From NCBI GenBank assembly GCA_031287815.1, contig JAITSM010000229.1, positions 1 through 16,449 on the forward strand: 16,449 nt of DNA. Reading direction: 5' to 3'. The notes under the pieces are model-generated. The model made no database searches, was not told where the DNA came from, and saw only the letters and a program-made list of their open reading frames with translations. Every line of letters begins with the position of its first letter. Position 1 is the first letter of the stretch. This DNA comes from Prevotellaceae bacterium (GTDB taxonomy: Bacteria > Bacteroidota > Bacteroidia > Bacteroidales > UBA932). The position numbers and the translations under genes are program-made. Below, in pieces: positions 6,774 through 13,227 of this stretch.

Positions 6774-8423
6774 TTAACTTACATTCCAACCGCCCTCAGC
6801 CGTATCTGCCACAGGGTCGGTCATGCTGGAGGCGTGCATGTAGCACATATTGTACGTCGCCGTTGTACTCGCAGCACCGGGTTTGCAAAATATCATTATA
6901 TTGCAATTAATGTAACCATAACCGTAGTCGTTGCTGGTGCCGGTTCCGGTGCAATTCATCAAATTCGTGCATTGGTAGTAACAGCAGGACCATGAGTTGC
7001 CGGTTCCGGTGCCGGTGCAATTCGTCAAATTCTTGCAATCGCTGTAACAATAGCCGGAGTTTTTTTCGCTGTTGCTGATGCCAGTGCAATTCGTCAAATT
7101 CGTGCATTGGTTGTAACAATAGCCGGTGCTTTCTGTGCTATTTCCGGTTCCGGTACAATTCGTCAAATTCTTGCAAAAGCCGTAAACACAGCAGGATTTG
7201 ACGCCGGTGGAGGTGCCGGTGCAATTCGTCAAATTTTTGCAAGAGGTGTAAAGGAAGCCGTAGCTGTTGCTTGTGGAATATCCGGCGCAATTTGTCAAAT
7301 TCGTGCAATTTTCGTAAACGCAGCACTTACCGGTACCGGTACTGGTTCCGGTGCAATTCGTCAAATTCGTGCAATTGAGGTAAGACTCGGCGACGCCGTA
7401 TTGGTCGATGGAGAAGGCGACGACATTAACCCCCAGCATCCAATACTCCGGCGAAGTCGGAAGGGAAGAATACATTAACGCATCTTTCGACGTGAAATTT
7501 AGCAAACTATCCACATCTCCTACAACTACCTTCGTGCCTGCGATGCTAAGGTTTACTCCTTTATCGCTTGTCCATGTTCCTTTCTTTATGAACACATGCG
7601 AATAGTCGTTGCCGGCAGCATTATTAGCCCACGCAGCTAACGCCTCGTTGCTGTCCACAATAAAAGTATATACCGGTGTGGACAGCTGAATAGCGGGCTT
7701 ATTCAATATCTGCGCCACGCCCTCTGTCGCGTTCCAGTCGGAATTGACTTGTGCGGCGGGAATGTCGGGCGTGTCGGTGATGTTACTGTATGCTATCTTC
7801 GGGCTGTCGGCGCCGGTGTGCGCGTGTCCGGTGGTGGGATGGAAGCGGGCAAGTAACGCCTTAATGCGCCCGGACAGGCTCTTTAAAAGGGTTACCAGTG
7901 TTCCGGAAGTAACGACCGCGTCATCGGCGTCGGCGCTGATGTCAGCGATAGACGTGTTCGGCACGTCGACCACGTCGTCGCCGTCGTCTATCCATTCAAA
8001 GACGGGGGGCGTGGTATCGGGCGTGTTGGCAAGCACCCAGACATGGTTGTTGAAGGTATTCTTGATTTTTGTACCGTTAAATATTTCGAGGGGGTCGGTA
8101 ATGGCTATCTGTTCGAGCGCATAATCGGTCAATGCCTGTTGCAGGGGAACAGCCACGCCGAAATCGTGCGCCGTGAGGTACCCTCCCACGCCTTGCAGGG
8201 CTTTAATCAGGGTAGTATTGTTCGAGATAGACGTGCGAATATCCGTGTGCGCTTCTGTGGAGGAATTGTGCGTACCAATCGCAGTGTTGGCCGCTTCCAG
8301 CGTTTCTTCGTCGCCCTTTTCGCGCGCTTCCGCTTCGGCTTCGATAAGCGGTACAGGGTCGATGGTTGCGGGCAGCAGCATCGGTTGCCCGGATAACGGT
8401 TCTATCAGCAATTCACGTGTCAT
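6774..8423 (-). CDS. Fibre/spike protein with Cys-rich repeats
   Basis: 549 residues, probably the receptor-binding fibre or spike. The N-terminal third has a coiled-coil-like stretch (LIEAEAEAREKGDEETLEAANTAI). Then come phrases typical of phage fibres: HPTTGHAHTGADSPKIAYSN and QVNSDWNATEGVAQILNKP. Residues from about 345 form seven units of 21-23 residues, each beginning C-T/K-N-L-T/M-N-C and ending with an aromatic residue two or three positions before the next Cys. The spacing resembles the BspA-type leucine-rich repeat ('aF.gC.sLtsv.ip'). The unit starts are conserved and the TGTSTGTG-like middles vary. The start codon overlaps the upstream stop (ATGA). Confidence 0.8.
   Translation of the reverse strand: MTRELLIEPLSGQPMLLPATIDPVPLIEAEAEAREKGDEETLEAANTAIGTHNSSTEAHTDIRTSISNNTTLIKALQGVGGYLTAHDFGVAVPLQQALTDYALEQIAITDPLEIFNGTKIKNTFNNHVWVLANTPDTTPPVFEWIDDGDDVVDVPNTSIADISADADDAVVTSGTLVTLLKSLSGRIKALLARFHPTTGHAHTGADSPKIAYSNITDTPDIPAAQVNSDWNATEGVAQILNKPAIQLSTPVYTFIVDSNEALAAWANNAAGNDYSHVFIKKGTWTSDKGVNLSIAGTKVVVGDVDSLLNFTSKDALMYSSLPTSPEYWMLGVNVVAFSIDQYGVAESYLNCTNLTNCTGTSTGTGKCCVYENCTNLTNCAGYSTSNSYGFLYTSCKNLTNCTGTSTGVKSCCVYGFCKNLTNCTGTGNSTESTGYCYNQCTNLTNCTGISNSEKNSGYCYSDCKNLTNCTGTGTGNSWSCCYYQCTNLMNCTGTGTSNDYGYGYINCNIMIFCKPGAASTTATYNMCYMHASSMTDPVADTAEGGWNVS
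6945..7385 (-). repeat. Seven tandem repeats of about 63-69 bases inside the fibre gene
   Basis: Seven copies of a core reading (plus strand) GTGCAATTCGTCAAATTC begin near 6952, 7016, 7085, 7155, 7219, 7288 and 7351. The unit lengths are multiples of three, so changes in copy number keep the frame. Between cores the sequence is variable and rich in GGTTCC and GGTGCC steps. Confidence 0.85.
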
Positions 8424-8686
8424 TTCGCAAAAGAATAATTATAGTTTTCGCATTCGGAAAAACGGAAATCGTACCGCCGCTTTTCGCCGTTGGGGTACAT
8501 ACGTTCTATCATCCCGGTATCGGGGTCGGTGGCGATGCGTTCAATGCTCCATGCGGGGTCATCGGGCGCCGGCGAGCCGGTCCAGGCATAGCCCAGATAA
8601 AAGGTGTTGCCGTCTTCCGACTGCTTTATCGCATCGGGTTTCCGCATGATTTCTACAAGGCTGCTTTCGTTTCTTATACGTTCCAT
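8420..8686 (-). CDS. Small phage protein paired with the fibre
   Basis: 88 residues, no membrane segment. Pattern TFYLGYAWTGSPAPDDPAWSI ... RIATD...GMIERMYPNGEKRRYDFRF ... YNYSFAK. Short proteins with 'YiGyA..Gs...d..W.I.ki' and a final 'YPnG...f.f.wd.r....Y.y' commonly lie beside fibre genes in phages of Gram-negative bacteria, and I read this as one (from memory of the pattern). It is 4 bases overlapped with the fibre gene, suggesting coupled translation. Possible fibre base, connector or chaperone. Confidence 0.75.
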   Translation of the reverse strand: MERIRNESSLVEIMRKPDAIKQSEDGNTFYLGYAWTGSPAPDDPAWSIERIATDPDTGMIERMYPNGEKRRYDFRFSECENYNYSFAK

Positions 8687-8700
8687 AATTTTAATCTGAA

Positions 8701-9204
8701 TTAAAAAGGGATACCGTAGTTCAGGAACACATTGCGAACACTGTTCAGCGTATCGCCCGACAGTTCTTCTTTGAGCCAGCCCGTAAGGTCGAGGTATTTA
8801 TGCCCCAGCCACCAGCTGCCGTATTCGGGCGTGCCGAAACGCTTCATGACAGCCAGCAAATCATCTTTTGTCGAAATGCGGTTGAACAGGGAGATTATAG
8901 CATCCTCGTCCGTTCCCACGCCTTTCATGGCGCTGTACAGTTCCTGCGCTATCAGGTTAATGTCGCCCTGCGACAGCGACAAATTGGTCTCCTCAATCGC
9001 CAGCCCGTTGATGGCTTCCGCCGCTTTTTCGGCGGCTTTTTCCTTTTCGGATTTTTTCAAAAAGAACTTCCACGCAAAGTAAAGCGCCATGAGGGCAACC
9101 AGCACGGCCAGCATTTTTTTAAGCGTAAACCGCCCGACAATGGGCTCATTCAGGAACGACGACGACGCTCCTTTTATAGCCGGCAAATGTGAGTTATAAG
9201 TCAT
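8701..9204 (-). CDS. Membrane-anchored annexin-like protein
   Basis: 167 residues. One membrane segment (about 31-49), then a short charged helical neck with KSEKEKAAEKAAEAI. The rest (about 80-165) reads as one annexin repeat: LYSAMKGVGTDEDAII contains the annexin type II calcium loop K-G-x-G-T-D-E, and LTGWLKEELSGDTLNSV matches the closing helices ('LldaLkseLsGdfe.ll'). Compared with eukaryotic repeats there are about 10 extra residues (TPEYGSWWLGHK) between helices. Annexins bind acidic membranes through calcium. In a virion this could tether an inner membrane to a capsid or help membrane fusion, which is inference. Ends with NYGIPF. Confidence 0.75.
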   Translation of the reverse strand: MTYNSHLPAIKGASSSFLNEPIVGRFTLKKMLAVLVALMALYFAWKFFLKKSEKEKAAEKAAEAINGLAIEETNLSLSQGDINLIAQELYSAMKGVGTDEDAIISLFNRISTKDDLLAVMKRFGTPEYGSWWLGHKYLDLTGWLKEELSGDTLNSVRNVFLNYGIPF

Positions 9205-9211
9205 AACGTAA

Positions 9212-9239
9212 GTTTAAGGTTTAAAGTTTCAGGTTTTTG
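9212..9239. repeat. Four tandem heptamers
   Basis: GTTTAAG, GTTTAAA, GTTTCAG, GTTTTTG in direct succession in the spacer before the annexin-like gene's start. One of several 7-bp repeat runs in this element. Confidence 0.6.
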
Positions 9240-9244
9240 ACCAG

Positions 9245-9328
9245 CTAATTCTTAATTAACTTGTAGCCCATTAACAGGGGCAGGGTTAAAAAGAGAATTA
9301 CGATTGTCCAATTTATATATTTATCCAT
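9245..9328 (-). CDS. Micro-protein, 27 residues, one membrane segment
   Basis: ATG at 9328 opens a 27-residue frame, MDKYINWTIVILFLTLPLLM then GYKLIKN, ending at TAG (9247-9245). A hydrophobic segment with a Lys-rich end is the same plan as the larger proteins of the operon. Its ATG overlaps by one base the TGA of the tiny frame before it. Without the two micro-genes this would be an exceptional 180-base gap in a packed operon. Function unknown. Phage membrane proteins of this size exist as virion proteins or holins. Confidence 0.55.
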   Translation of the reverse strand: MDKYINWTIVILFLTLPLLMGYKLIKN

Positions 9329-9381
9329 CACAGTATAGTCGTTAAAAAAATTATCAAATACTTTTGCGACCAGTCCCACAT
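9328..9381 (-). CDS. Possible micro-protein, 17 residues
   Basis: ATG at 9381 directly abuts the transglycosylase stop (TAG then ATG). It reads MWDWSQKYLIIFLTTIL and ends in TGA overlapping the next ATG (TGATG). It is amphipathic then hydrophobic. The neat coupling on both sides is the only argument. It could equally be a chance frame or a short reinitiation bridge. Confidence 0.3.
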   Translation of the reverse strand: MWDWSQKYLIIFLTTIL

Positions 9382-9891
9382 CTATGGCTGCCGCTTTTTT
9401 TTTAAGCCCTCCACATCGGGCAGTTTATTCTTCACTTCTGCGACGGTCAGCTGCCCGTCGCGGTTGAGGTCATAGATATTATTATACGTCGCAACCTTAT
9501 ACGCCGACTGCTTGGCGGACGACAGCACCCAGCTGTCGGGCTTGCCGATAGCCGCCGGAAAAAATACCGCAAAATAGGTGTCGGCAAACGAATGCAGCTT
9601 GCCGGCATAGGGAGCGAAGTATTTTTGCACCCAGTCCAACTGGGCAAGGGCGTCCATCGCGGCGAGGGCGTCCGTTGTCGTGCCAAGCGCCGTCGCCGTT
9701 GCGGGCATGAACTGGATAAGCCCGGTAGCGCCGGAGCCTGCATTGCGGGCAGCGGGGCGCAGGCGGCTTTCCTGCCACATTACGCCCATCAGCCAGTCGG
9801 CGGGTATGCCGAGCTGCGCGGCTATCCGTTGCACCTTTGCGGTAAAGGCGTCCCGGAACGTTGTGGGTAGATGCTGTTCGTAGATAAGCAC
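9382..9891 (-). CDS. Lytic transglycosylase with EF-hand
   Basis: 169 residues from GTG 9891. SLT-type lysozyme-like fold: VMWQESRL carries the catalytic Glu (41), and GATGLIQFMPATA (54-66) is the family's substrate-groove motif. Cleaves the glycan strands of peptidoglycan. No signal peptide or membrane segment, so it would act from the virion at entry or need a holin at exit. Near the C-terminus is a textbook 12-residue EF-hand loop DLNRDGQLTVAE (about 141-152), suggesting calcium binding. C-terminus is basic (GLKKKRQP). It is followed without a gap by a possible micro-gene and preceded by a small membrane protein. Confidence 0.9.
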   Translation of the reverse strand: MLIYEQHLPTTFRDAFTAKVQRIAAQLGIPADWLMGVMWQESRLRPAARNAGSGATGLIQFMPATATALGTTTDALAAMDALAQLDWVQKYFAPYAGKLHSFADTYFAVFFPAAIGKPDSWVLSSAKQSAYKVATYNNIYDLNRDGQLTVAEVKNKLPDVEGLKKKRQP

Positions 9892-9910
9892 GATTTTACA
9901 GTTTAAGGGT

Positions 9911-10042
9911 TTACTTAATAACTTTGTGAATAATAATAAGTATCAGCCCGCCCGCAAACAGCGCGGCAACGAGCATGTAGAGCTCGCGCATGGGAAGCAC
10001 CACGTCGGTGGTAAGGTTCAATTTTATATCATCAAAATTCAT
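9911..10042 (-). CDS. Small membrane protein, 43 residues
   Basis: ATG at 10042, stop TAA at 9913-9911. N-terminal polar part (MNFDDIKLNLTTDVVLPMRE), then a membrane segment about 19-38 (YMLVAALFAGGLILIII) and a short basic tail HKVIK. It lies directly before the transglycosylase, where a holin or a virion membrane protein would be expected. One segment and small size fit either. Confidence 0.7.
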   Translation of the reverse strand: MNFDDIKLNLTTDVVLPMRELYMLVAALFAGGLILIIIHKVIK

Positions 10043-10044
10043 AA

Positions 10045-10097
10045 GTTAGTCGTTAGTCATGAGTCGTTAATCAATTCTCCACTCTCCATTCTCCATT
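10045..10097. repeat. Two runs of tandem heptamers
   Basis: GTTAGTC, GTTAGTC, ATGAGTC, GTTAATC (10045-10072), then AATT, then CTCCACT, CTCCATT, CTCCATT (10077-10097). They fill the 66-base spacer between two genes. Degenerate 7-bp tandem repeats of this kind are known in intergenic DNA of some bacteria such as cyanobacteria. Confidence 0.75.
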
Positions 10098-10108
10098 CAA
10101 AAAACCAT

Positions 10109-10459
10109 TCAAGAAGCCAGCGTGCCGATGATAACGTTGTACTTTTCTTTCGTAATCATCACTTCGGTCATGTTGGCAAGGAAGGTCATGCGCAGGGCGT
10201 GGTCGGTCTTGTCTCCCCAGATGCCGTCTACCGTGAGGGGCGCAAAGTCGTACTCACCGGGCAGGCGGGCAAGGAGGACGTTCACGGCATACTGCACTTG
10301 CTTCACCTCCTCCCCGCGCGAGCCGTAACGCAAGGGGAACGCGCTATCATCCGTGTCCTCGCCCTCTTTCTTGCGGGCGCGGGAAGCCAGCCAGACGGTC
10401 AGCCCGATGCCGGCGGCTACCACAAGGGTGAATAACGTCGCTTTTGTCCCGGAGGTCAT
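10109..10459 (-). CDS. Membrane-anchored peptidoglycan-binding protein
   Basis: 116 residues from ATG 10459 (a TTG nine bases earlier would add three). Membrane segment about 4-22 (ATLFTLVVAAGIGLTVWLA), basic stop (SRARKKEGED), then a peptidoglycan-binding type 1 domain: LRYGSRGEEVKQVQYAVN ... LTVDGIWGDKTDHAL, the classic 'lr.Gs.G..V..lQ..Ln...l.vDG.fG..T..av' pattern. It would hold membrane and cell wall together, plausibly positioning the transglycosylase encoded two genes later. Its 3' part is unusual: about 30 further residues with MTKEKYNVIIGT-like ending. Confidence 0.85.
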   Translation of the reverse strand: MTSGTKATLFTLVVAAGIGLTVWLASRARKKEGEDTDDSAFPLRYGSRGEEVKQVQYAVNVLLARLPGEYDFAPLTVDGIWGDKTDHALRMTFLANMTEVMITKEKYNVIIGTLAS

Positions 10460-10472
10460 CGCTGCCAACTGC

Positions 10473-10586
10473 TTACTCTGTTTTCTTCGCTAACAGTTCC
10501 GGATGCTTCTTGTAATACTTGTAGCCAAGCGTTACGATTGCGGCAACAGCCGCCAGGATAATCAAAGTTTTGTGTTTTTTTAACAT
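10473..10586 (-). CDS. Small membrane protein, 37 residues
   Basis: ATG at 10586, stop TAA at 10475-10473. It reads MLKKHKTLIILAAVAAIVTL then GYKYYKKHPELLAKKTE: one N-terminal membrane segment and a basic C-terminal part. Resembles small membrane proteins of PRD1/PM2-type phages in plan only. It falls exactly in the gap between two larger genes. Confidence 0.65.
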   Translation of the reverse strand: MLKKHKTLIILAAVAAIVTLGYKYYKKHPELLAKKTE

Positions 10587-10605
10587 AATAGTAAATTTTA
10601 AATGG

Positions 10606-10998
10606 TTATTTCAATATTTTCACGATTAAAGCCACCAGCAGGACAAACAGCGCGGCGCGTATCCATCGCGATTGGCGGTTTTGTTGCCGGTAGGCGTTGT
10701 ATGCCCTTGCGCCGGCAAGCGTATAGGCTTCCTGTTCGTCGGCGGGGAGTATATCCGTATGCTGCGTACCGGTATCGGTTGCCGGCAGCGCATTATTCGT
10801 CCGGCGGTAGCGGGGACGGTGGCGGGGGTAGAGGTATATTGCCTCATTGCCGCCGGTTTCAAAATTCATCATGGTATTTTCTTTTTTTGTTATTTGTTCG
10901 GGGGGAAACATGCGCGCCACATCGCCCACATCCACGCCGCGCGGGTTGCGGGGCGGGAGGTACAGGACGGCGTTTTGTATGGTTTGTTCAGGAGACAT
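10606..10998 (-). CDS. C-terminally anchored virion-type protein
   Basis: 130 residues, no recognised family. Polar N-terminal domain with NPRGVDVGDVARMFPP, a Tyr/Arg-rich middle (YLYPRHRPRYRRTNN), then a C-terminal membrane segment (about 110-128, WIRAALFVLLVALIVKILK). An internal MMNFETGG (about residue 42) could be a second start. The start overlaps the upstream gene by 11 bases, indicating coupled translation. Confidence 0.7.
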   Translation of the reverse strand: MSPEQTIQNAVLYLPPRNPRGVDVGDVARMFPPEQITKKENTMMNFETGGNEAIYLYPRHRPRYRRTNNALPATDTGTQHTDILPADEQEAYTLAGARAYNAYRQQNRQSRWIRAALFVLLVALIVKILK

Positions 10999-11638
10999 TT
11001 TCGATTTTCGGATTTACAGATTTAGGGGCGGCAGGCGCCGGGCTTCCTTTTTTAAACAGCCGGATAAGCAGGAACGCGATAAACAGTAATACGAGCCAGC
11101 CAAAAGTAGAGCCGAAGAGGAACTCGGCAGTGTCGTCCAGCATAGTGGGTACCACCGCCGGCGCCGGCTGTACCGACTGGGGATGAACGATGCTTTTCGC
11201 CAGGTCGTCTTCCAGCGCCAAGTTGCGGGTCGCATAGGGGCGGCCGCTTTTGCTAATCCATATTGTAGAATGGTCGCCCGGGCTGGCGCTTATGGACAGG
11301 GCATAGGGCACGTCTATGGTCGATACGCGGTAATAGCGATTGTATGGAACGCTGGACGCAAATAGGGCGTCTTCTTCCCGCACCAATTCTACAAAATCAG
11401 GGGATAGATTAGCGGAATGGAAAAACGCTTTTTCGCCCGGACTTAAATTCAATTCGGGGGTTAGGCTACCCGACCAGTATAGGGCATCCTGTATTGTTTT
11501 ATAAAGTATTCCGTTCCGGTTGAGCCAGAATACGGCGTGTTCCTGCGCTTCTTGCGGAACGCCCGGATGCAGCCTTACCGGCGACTGTGCCCAGTCAATC
11601 ACCACGCCGCGCGGATATATGTCATCGTATTTTCCCAT
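10988..11638 (-). CDS. 216-residue C-anchored protein of unknown function
   Basis: Soluble N-terminal domain of about 170 residues, mixed alpha/beta, with YPRGVVIDWAQSPVRLHPG, FWLNRNGILYKTIQDALYWSG and DHSTIWISKSGRPYATRN. Membrane segment about 175-192 (FGWLVLLFIAFLLIRLFKK), then a 20-residue Pro/Ala-rich tail. No family recognised. Size and topology suggest a structural protein displayed on one face of a membrane. Confidence 0.75.
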   Translation of the reverse strand: MGKYDDIYPRGVVIDWAQSPVRLHPGVPQEAQEHAVFWLNRNGILYKTIQDALYWSGSLTPELNLSPGEKAFFHSANLSPDFVELVREEDALFASSVPYNRYYRVSTIDVPYALSISASPGDHSTIWISKSGRPYATRNLALEDDLAKSIVHPQSVQPAPAVVPTMLDDTAEFLFGSTFGWLVLLFIAFLLIRLFKKGSPAPAAPKSVNPKIENVS

Positions 11639-11661
11639 AAGTAAGGCTATGTTCTAAAAGT

Positions 11662-12246
11662 CTATTTTCTTTTTTTTAGCATCCCGAATAAAACTAAAAG
11701 CACAGCCACTGCCCCCCCAATCAATAAAAAAATAAATATTTTGCTGCCGGCAGGATTCGTTGGGAGCGCATCGGTGTTGATGTCGGATTCTTCGGGAACG
11801 GTCGTTCTGATGTCTGGTTCATTGGGAATTATCTCTATGTCGATACCCGGCTCCTCAATGATTGACGTATCCGTAACGGGCGAGTTATCCCTTATGAGTA
11901 CTTCCGAAATCGGAGAATTGAGCGGGAGTACTATATTTTTCAACTCTGGCGAGAAATACAACTCATAAGAACCGTCATCCAGTATAGCTAATGTAACACC
12001 ACTGGTGTATTCAAAGTAGGTGCCATACTTACCCAGTACATTGGTGGAATTTTCATTGATAATCGTAGTTTTTTTTCTCCCTATATTCTCAGAAAAAAAT
12101 ATTTTAAAAGGCACTTCATAAGAGCTTATGTAAATAGGGAAGATAACAATAATTCTGTTTAAAACGAAAAGGTCAGCATATACTAACCCCGTAGAGTAGG
12201 TATTTGCACGGCCAAAATCATTTACTTCTGTATTAGTAATTTTCAT
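11662..12246 (-). CDS. 194-residue C-anchored protein with acidic stalk
   Basis: Strand-rich globular part (1-110, e.g. NRIIVIFPIYISSYEVPFKI, GTYFEYTSGVTLAILDDGS). Then an acidic Pro/Thr/Glu stalk (DTSIIEEPGIDIEIIPNEPD), a membrane segment about 168-188 and a KKRK end. Its start codon overlaps the upstream stop by one base (TAATG). Codons here are more A/T-rich than in flanking genes. Possibly a vertex or spike protein on a stalk; no homology recognised. Confidence 0.7.
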   Translation of the reverse strand: MKITNTEVNDFGRANTYSTGLVYADLFVLNRIIVIFPIYISSYEVPFKIFFSENIGRKKTTIINENSTNVLGKYGTYFEYTSGVTLAILDDGSYELYFSPELKNIVLPLNSPISEVLIRDNSPVTDTSIIEEPGIDIEIIPNEPDIRTTVPEESDINTDALPTNPAGSKIFIFLLIGGAVAVLLVLFGMLKKRK

Positions 12247-12563
12247 TATTTATTTTTTTTAAATATTTTTGCAATCAGGAAAGCCATGACCACAATCACG
12301 ATTAAGCCGATGATAAGGGCATTGTTGCTGCTGCTACTGCCGCCGCTGGTGGTAGTGGCAGTGGCGTCGTCCGGAACCGGCTGCCCGGTGATGTTAGAGA
12401 TGGATTTTTGGGCATAAGCAATACGCTCCTTTAGTTCGTCCTGATAGTTTTCCAGTTCTTCTATTTCATTTTTTAATTTGGGAATTGCCTTCCTTGTTCG
12501 TACTAGTTCGCTAAGAAGAAAATCCTCTCCAGTAATTTTTGATATAGTGTTTATAATGCCCAT
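12246..12563 (-). CDS. Coiled-coil protein with C-terminal anchor
   Basis: 105 residues. Heptad-like helix about 20-58 (LVRTRKAIPKLKNEIEELEN...DELKERIAYAQKSI), a Thr/Ser/Gly linker (ATTTSGGSSSSNNA), membrane segment about 82-100, KKNK end. The linker-plus-anchor resembles that of the 174-residue protein at 13813. Likely an oligomeric membrane-anchored virion component; function unknown. Confidence 0.75.
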   Translation of the reverse strand: MGIINTISKITGEDFLLSELVRTRKAIPKLKNEIEELENYQDELKERIAYAQKSISNITGQPVPDDATATTTSGGSSSSNNALIIGLIVIVVMAFLIAKIFKKNK

Positions 12564-12574
12564 GCCATTATATT

Positions 12575-12733
12575 TTATTCGTCCCTAATCAGCTGGGACA
12601 GTTTTGATTCCAATGCGGTAGCTTGGGCTTCCAGTGCGGCAACGATAATTTTTAAATTATCGCGCCTCAAAGTCAGCGAAGCTATTTCCTTCTCATTATT
12701 CCTTATTTCTATTTCCATCTCTGCTACCGTCAT
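12575..12733 (-). CDS. Small coiled-coil protein, 52 residues
   Basis: ATG at 12733, stop TAA at 12577-12575. It reads MTVAEMEIEIRNNEKEIASL ... IIVAALEAQATALESKLSQL ... IRDE, helical with heptad leucines throughout and no membrane segment. Five bases separate it from the previous gene's stop. A partner for the coiled coil of the next gene (12246-12563) would be reasonable. Confidence 0.65.
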   Translation of the reverse strand: MTVAEMEIEIRNNEKEIASLTLRRDNLKIIVAALEAQATALESKLSQLIRDE

Positions 12734-12738
12734 AACTT

Positions 12739-12903
12739 TTATTTTTTAATGATTTTGTACTTAAAATAAAAATAGACCGCAATCACCAAGCCTGCAAAGA
12801 ATAAGTACACCAACACATCATCATCCGTTGAAAGGCTGAATATGCCTGTATTGAGGTTGCCCTCAATCTGTGTGGCTTGTGCAATGGCTTCGGCAGTAGT
12901 CAT
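12739..12903 (-). CDS. Small C-anchored membrane protein, 54 residues
   Basis: ATG at 12903, stop TAA at 12741-12739. Polar N-terminal half (MTTAEAIAQATQIEGNLNTG...STDDD), then a membrane segment about 28-46 (VLVYLFFAGLVIAVYFYF) and tail KYKIIKK. It fills the space between two larger genes. Typical of the single-segment proteins in this operon. Confidence 0.65.
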   Translation of the reverse strand: MTTAEAIAQATQIEGNLNTGIFSLSTDDDVLVYLFFAGLVIAVYFYFKYKIIKK

Positions 12904-12915
12904 AGTTTTTAACTT

Positions 12916-13224
12916 TTAGTTTTTGGTTCGTTTCACTAACGCCATAATGCCTACCGCGACTATTCCGATAATGAGAATGCCCGCCTGCAAGCCGGCGTAA
13001 TAGTTTTTTGTTTTTTCGTTCGCCAGTAATGCTTCCAGTTGTGTACCCTGTAATCCCAAATCGGACTGATAGCGGTTAGCGTCGGCCATAGCTTCCGCCG
13101 AAGCCCGCTGTTCCGCTGCCGCCTTTTCCAATGCACTGGACTGCCGGTTGGAGGATACCATCCCCATCACCGATGAGCCAATAGATACTACTGCACTTAC
13201 TATTAATGGTATTATTGGAGCCAT
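12916..13224 (-). CDS. Two-segment membrane protein with Ala/Gln helix
   Basis: 102 residues. N-terminal hydrophobic segment with small residues (PIIPLIVSAVVSIGSSVMGM, about 3-22), a polar Ala/Glu/Gln-rich helix (ALEKAAAEQRASAEAMADAN), a second membrane segment (about 77-96) and the end KRTKN. The plan (glycine-rich membrane helix plus long amphipathic helix) is seen in phage DNA-delivery and pilot proteins. Here that is an analogy, not homology. Confidence 0.7.
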   Translation of the reverse strand: MAPIIPLIVSAVVSIGSSVMGMVSSNRQSSALEKAAAEQRASAEAMADANRYQSDLGLQGTQLEALLANEKTKNYYAGLQAGILIIGIVAVGIMALVKRTKN

Positions 13225-13227
13225 TAT

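Noticed and set aside
6945..7385. Fibre repeats as the variable region of a diversity-generating retroelement
   Set aside because: No reverse transcriptase, no template repeat and no adenine-specific variation in the window.
11662..12246. LPTNPAG followed by a membrane segment and KKRK as a sortase signal
   Set aside because: Does not fit LPxTG, and a Lys-tailed C-terminal segment is shared by most proteins of this operon.
12916..13224. Microvirus DNA pilot protein
   Set aside because: Far too short, and no microvirus-type capsid or replication protein is nearby.
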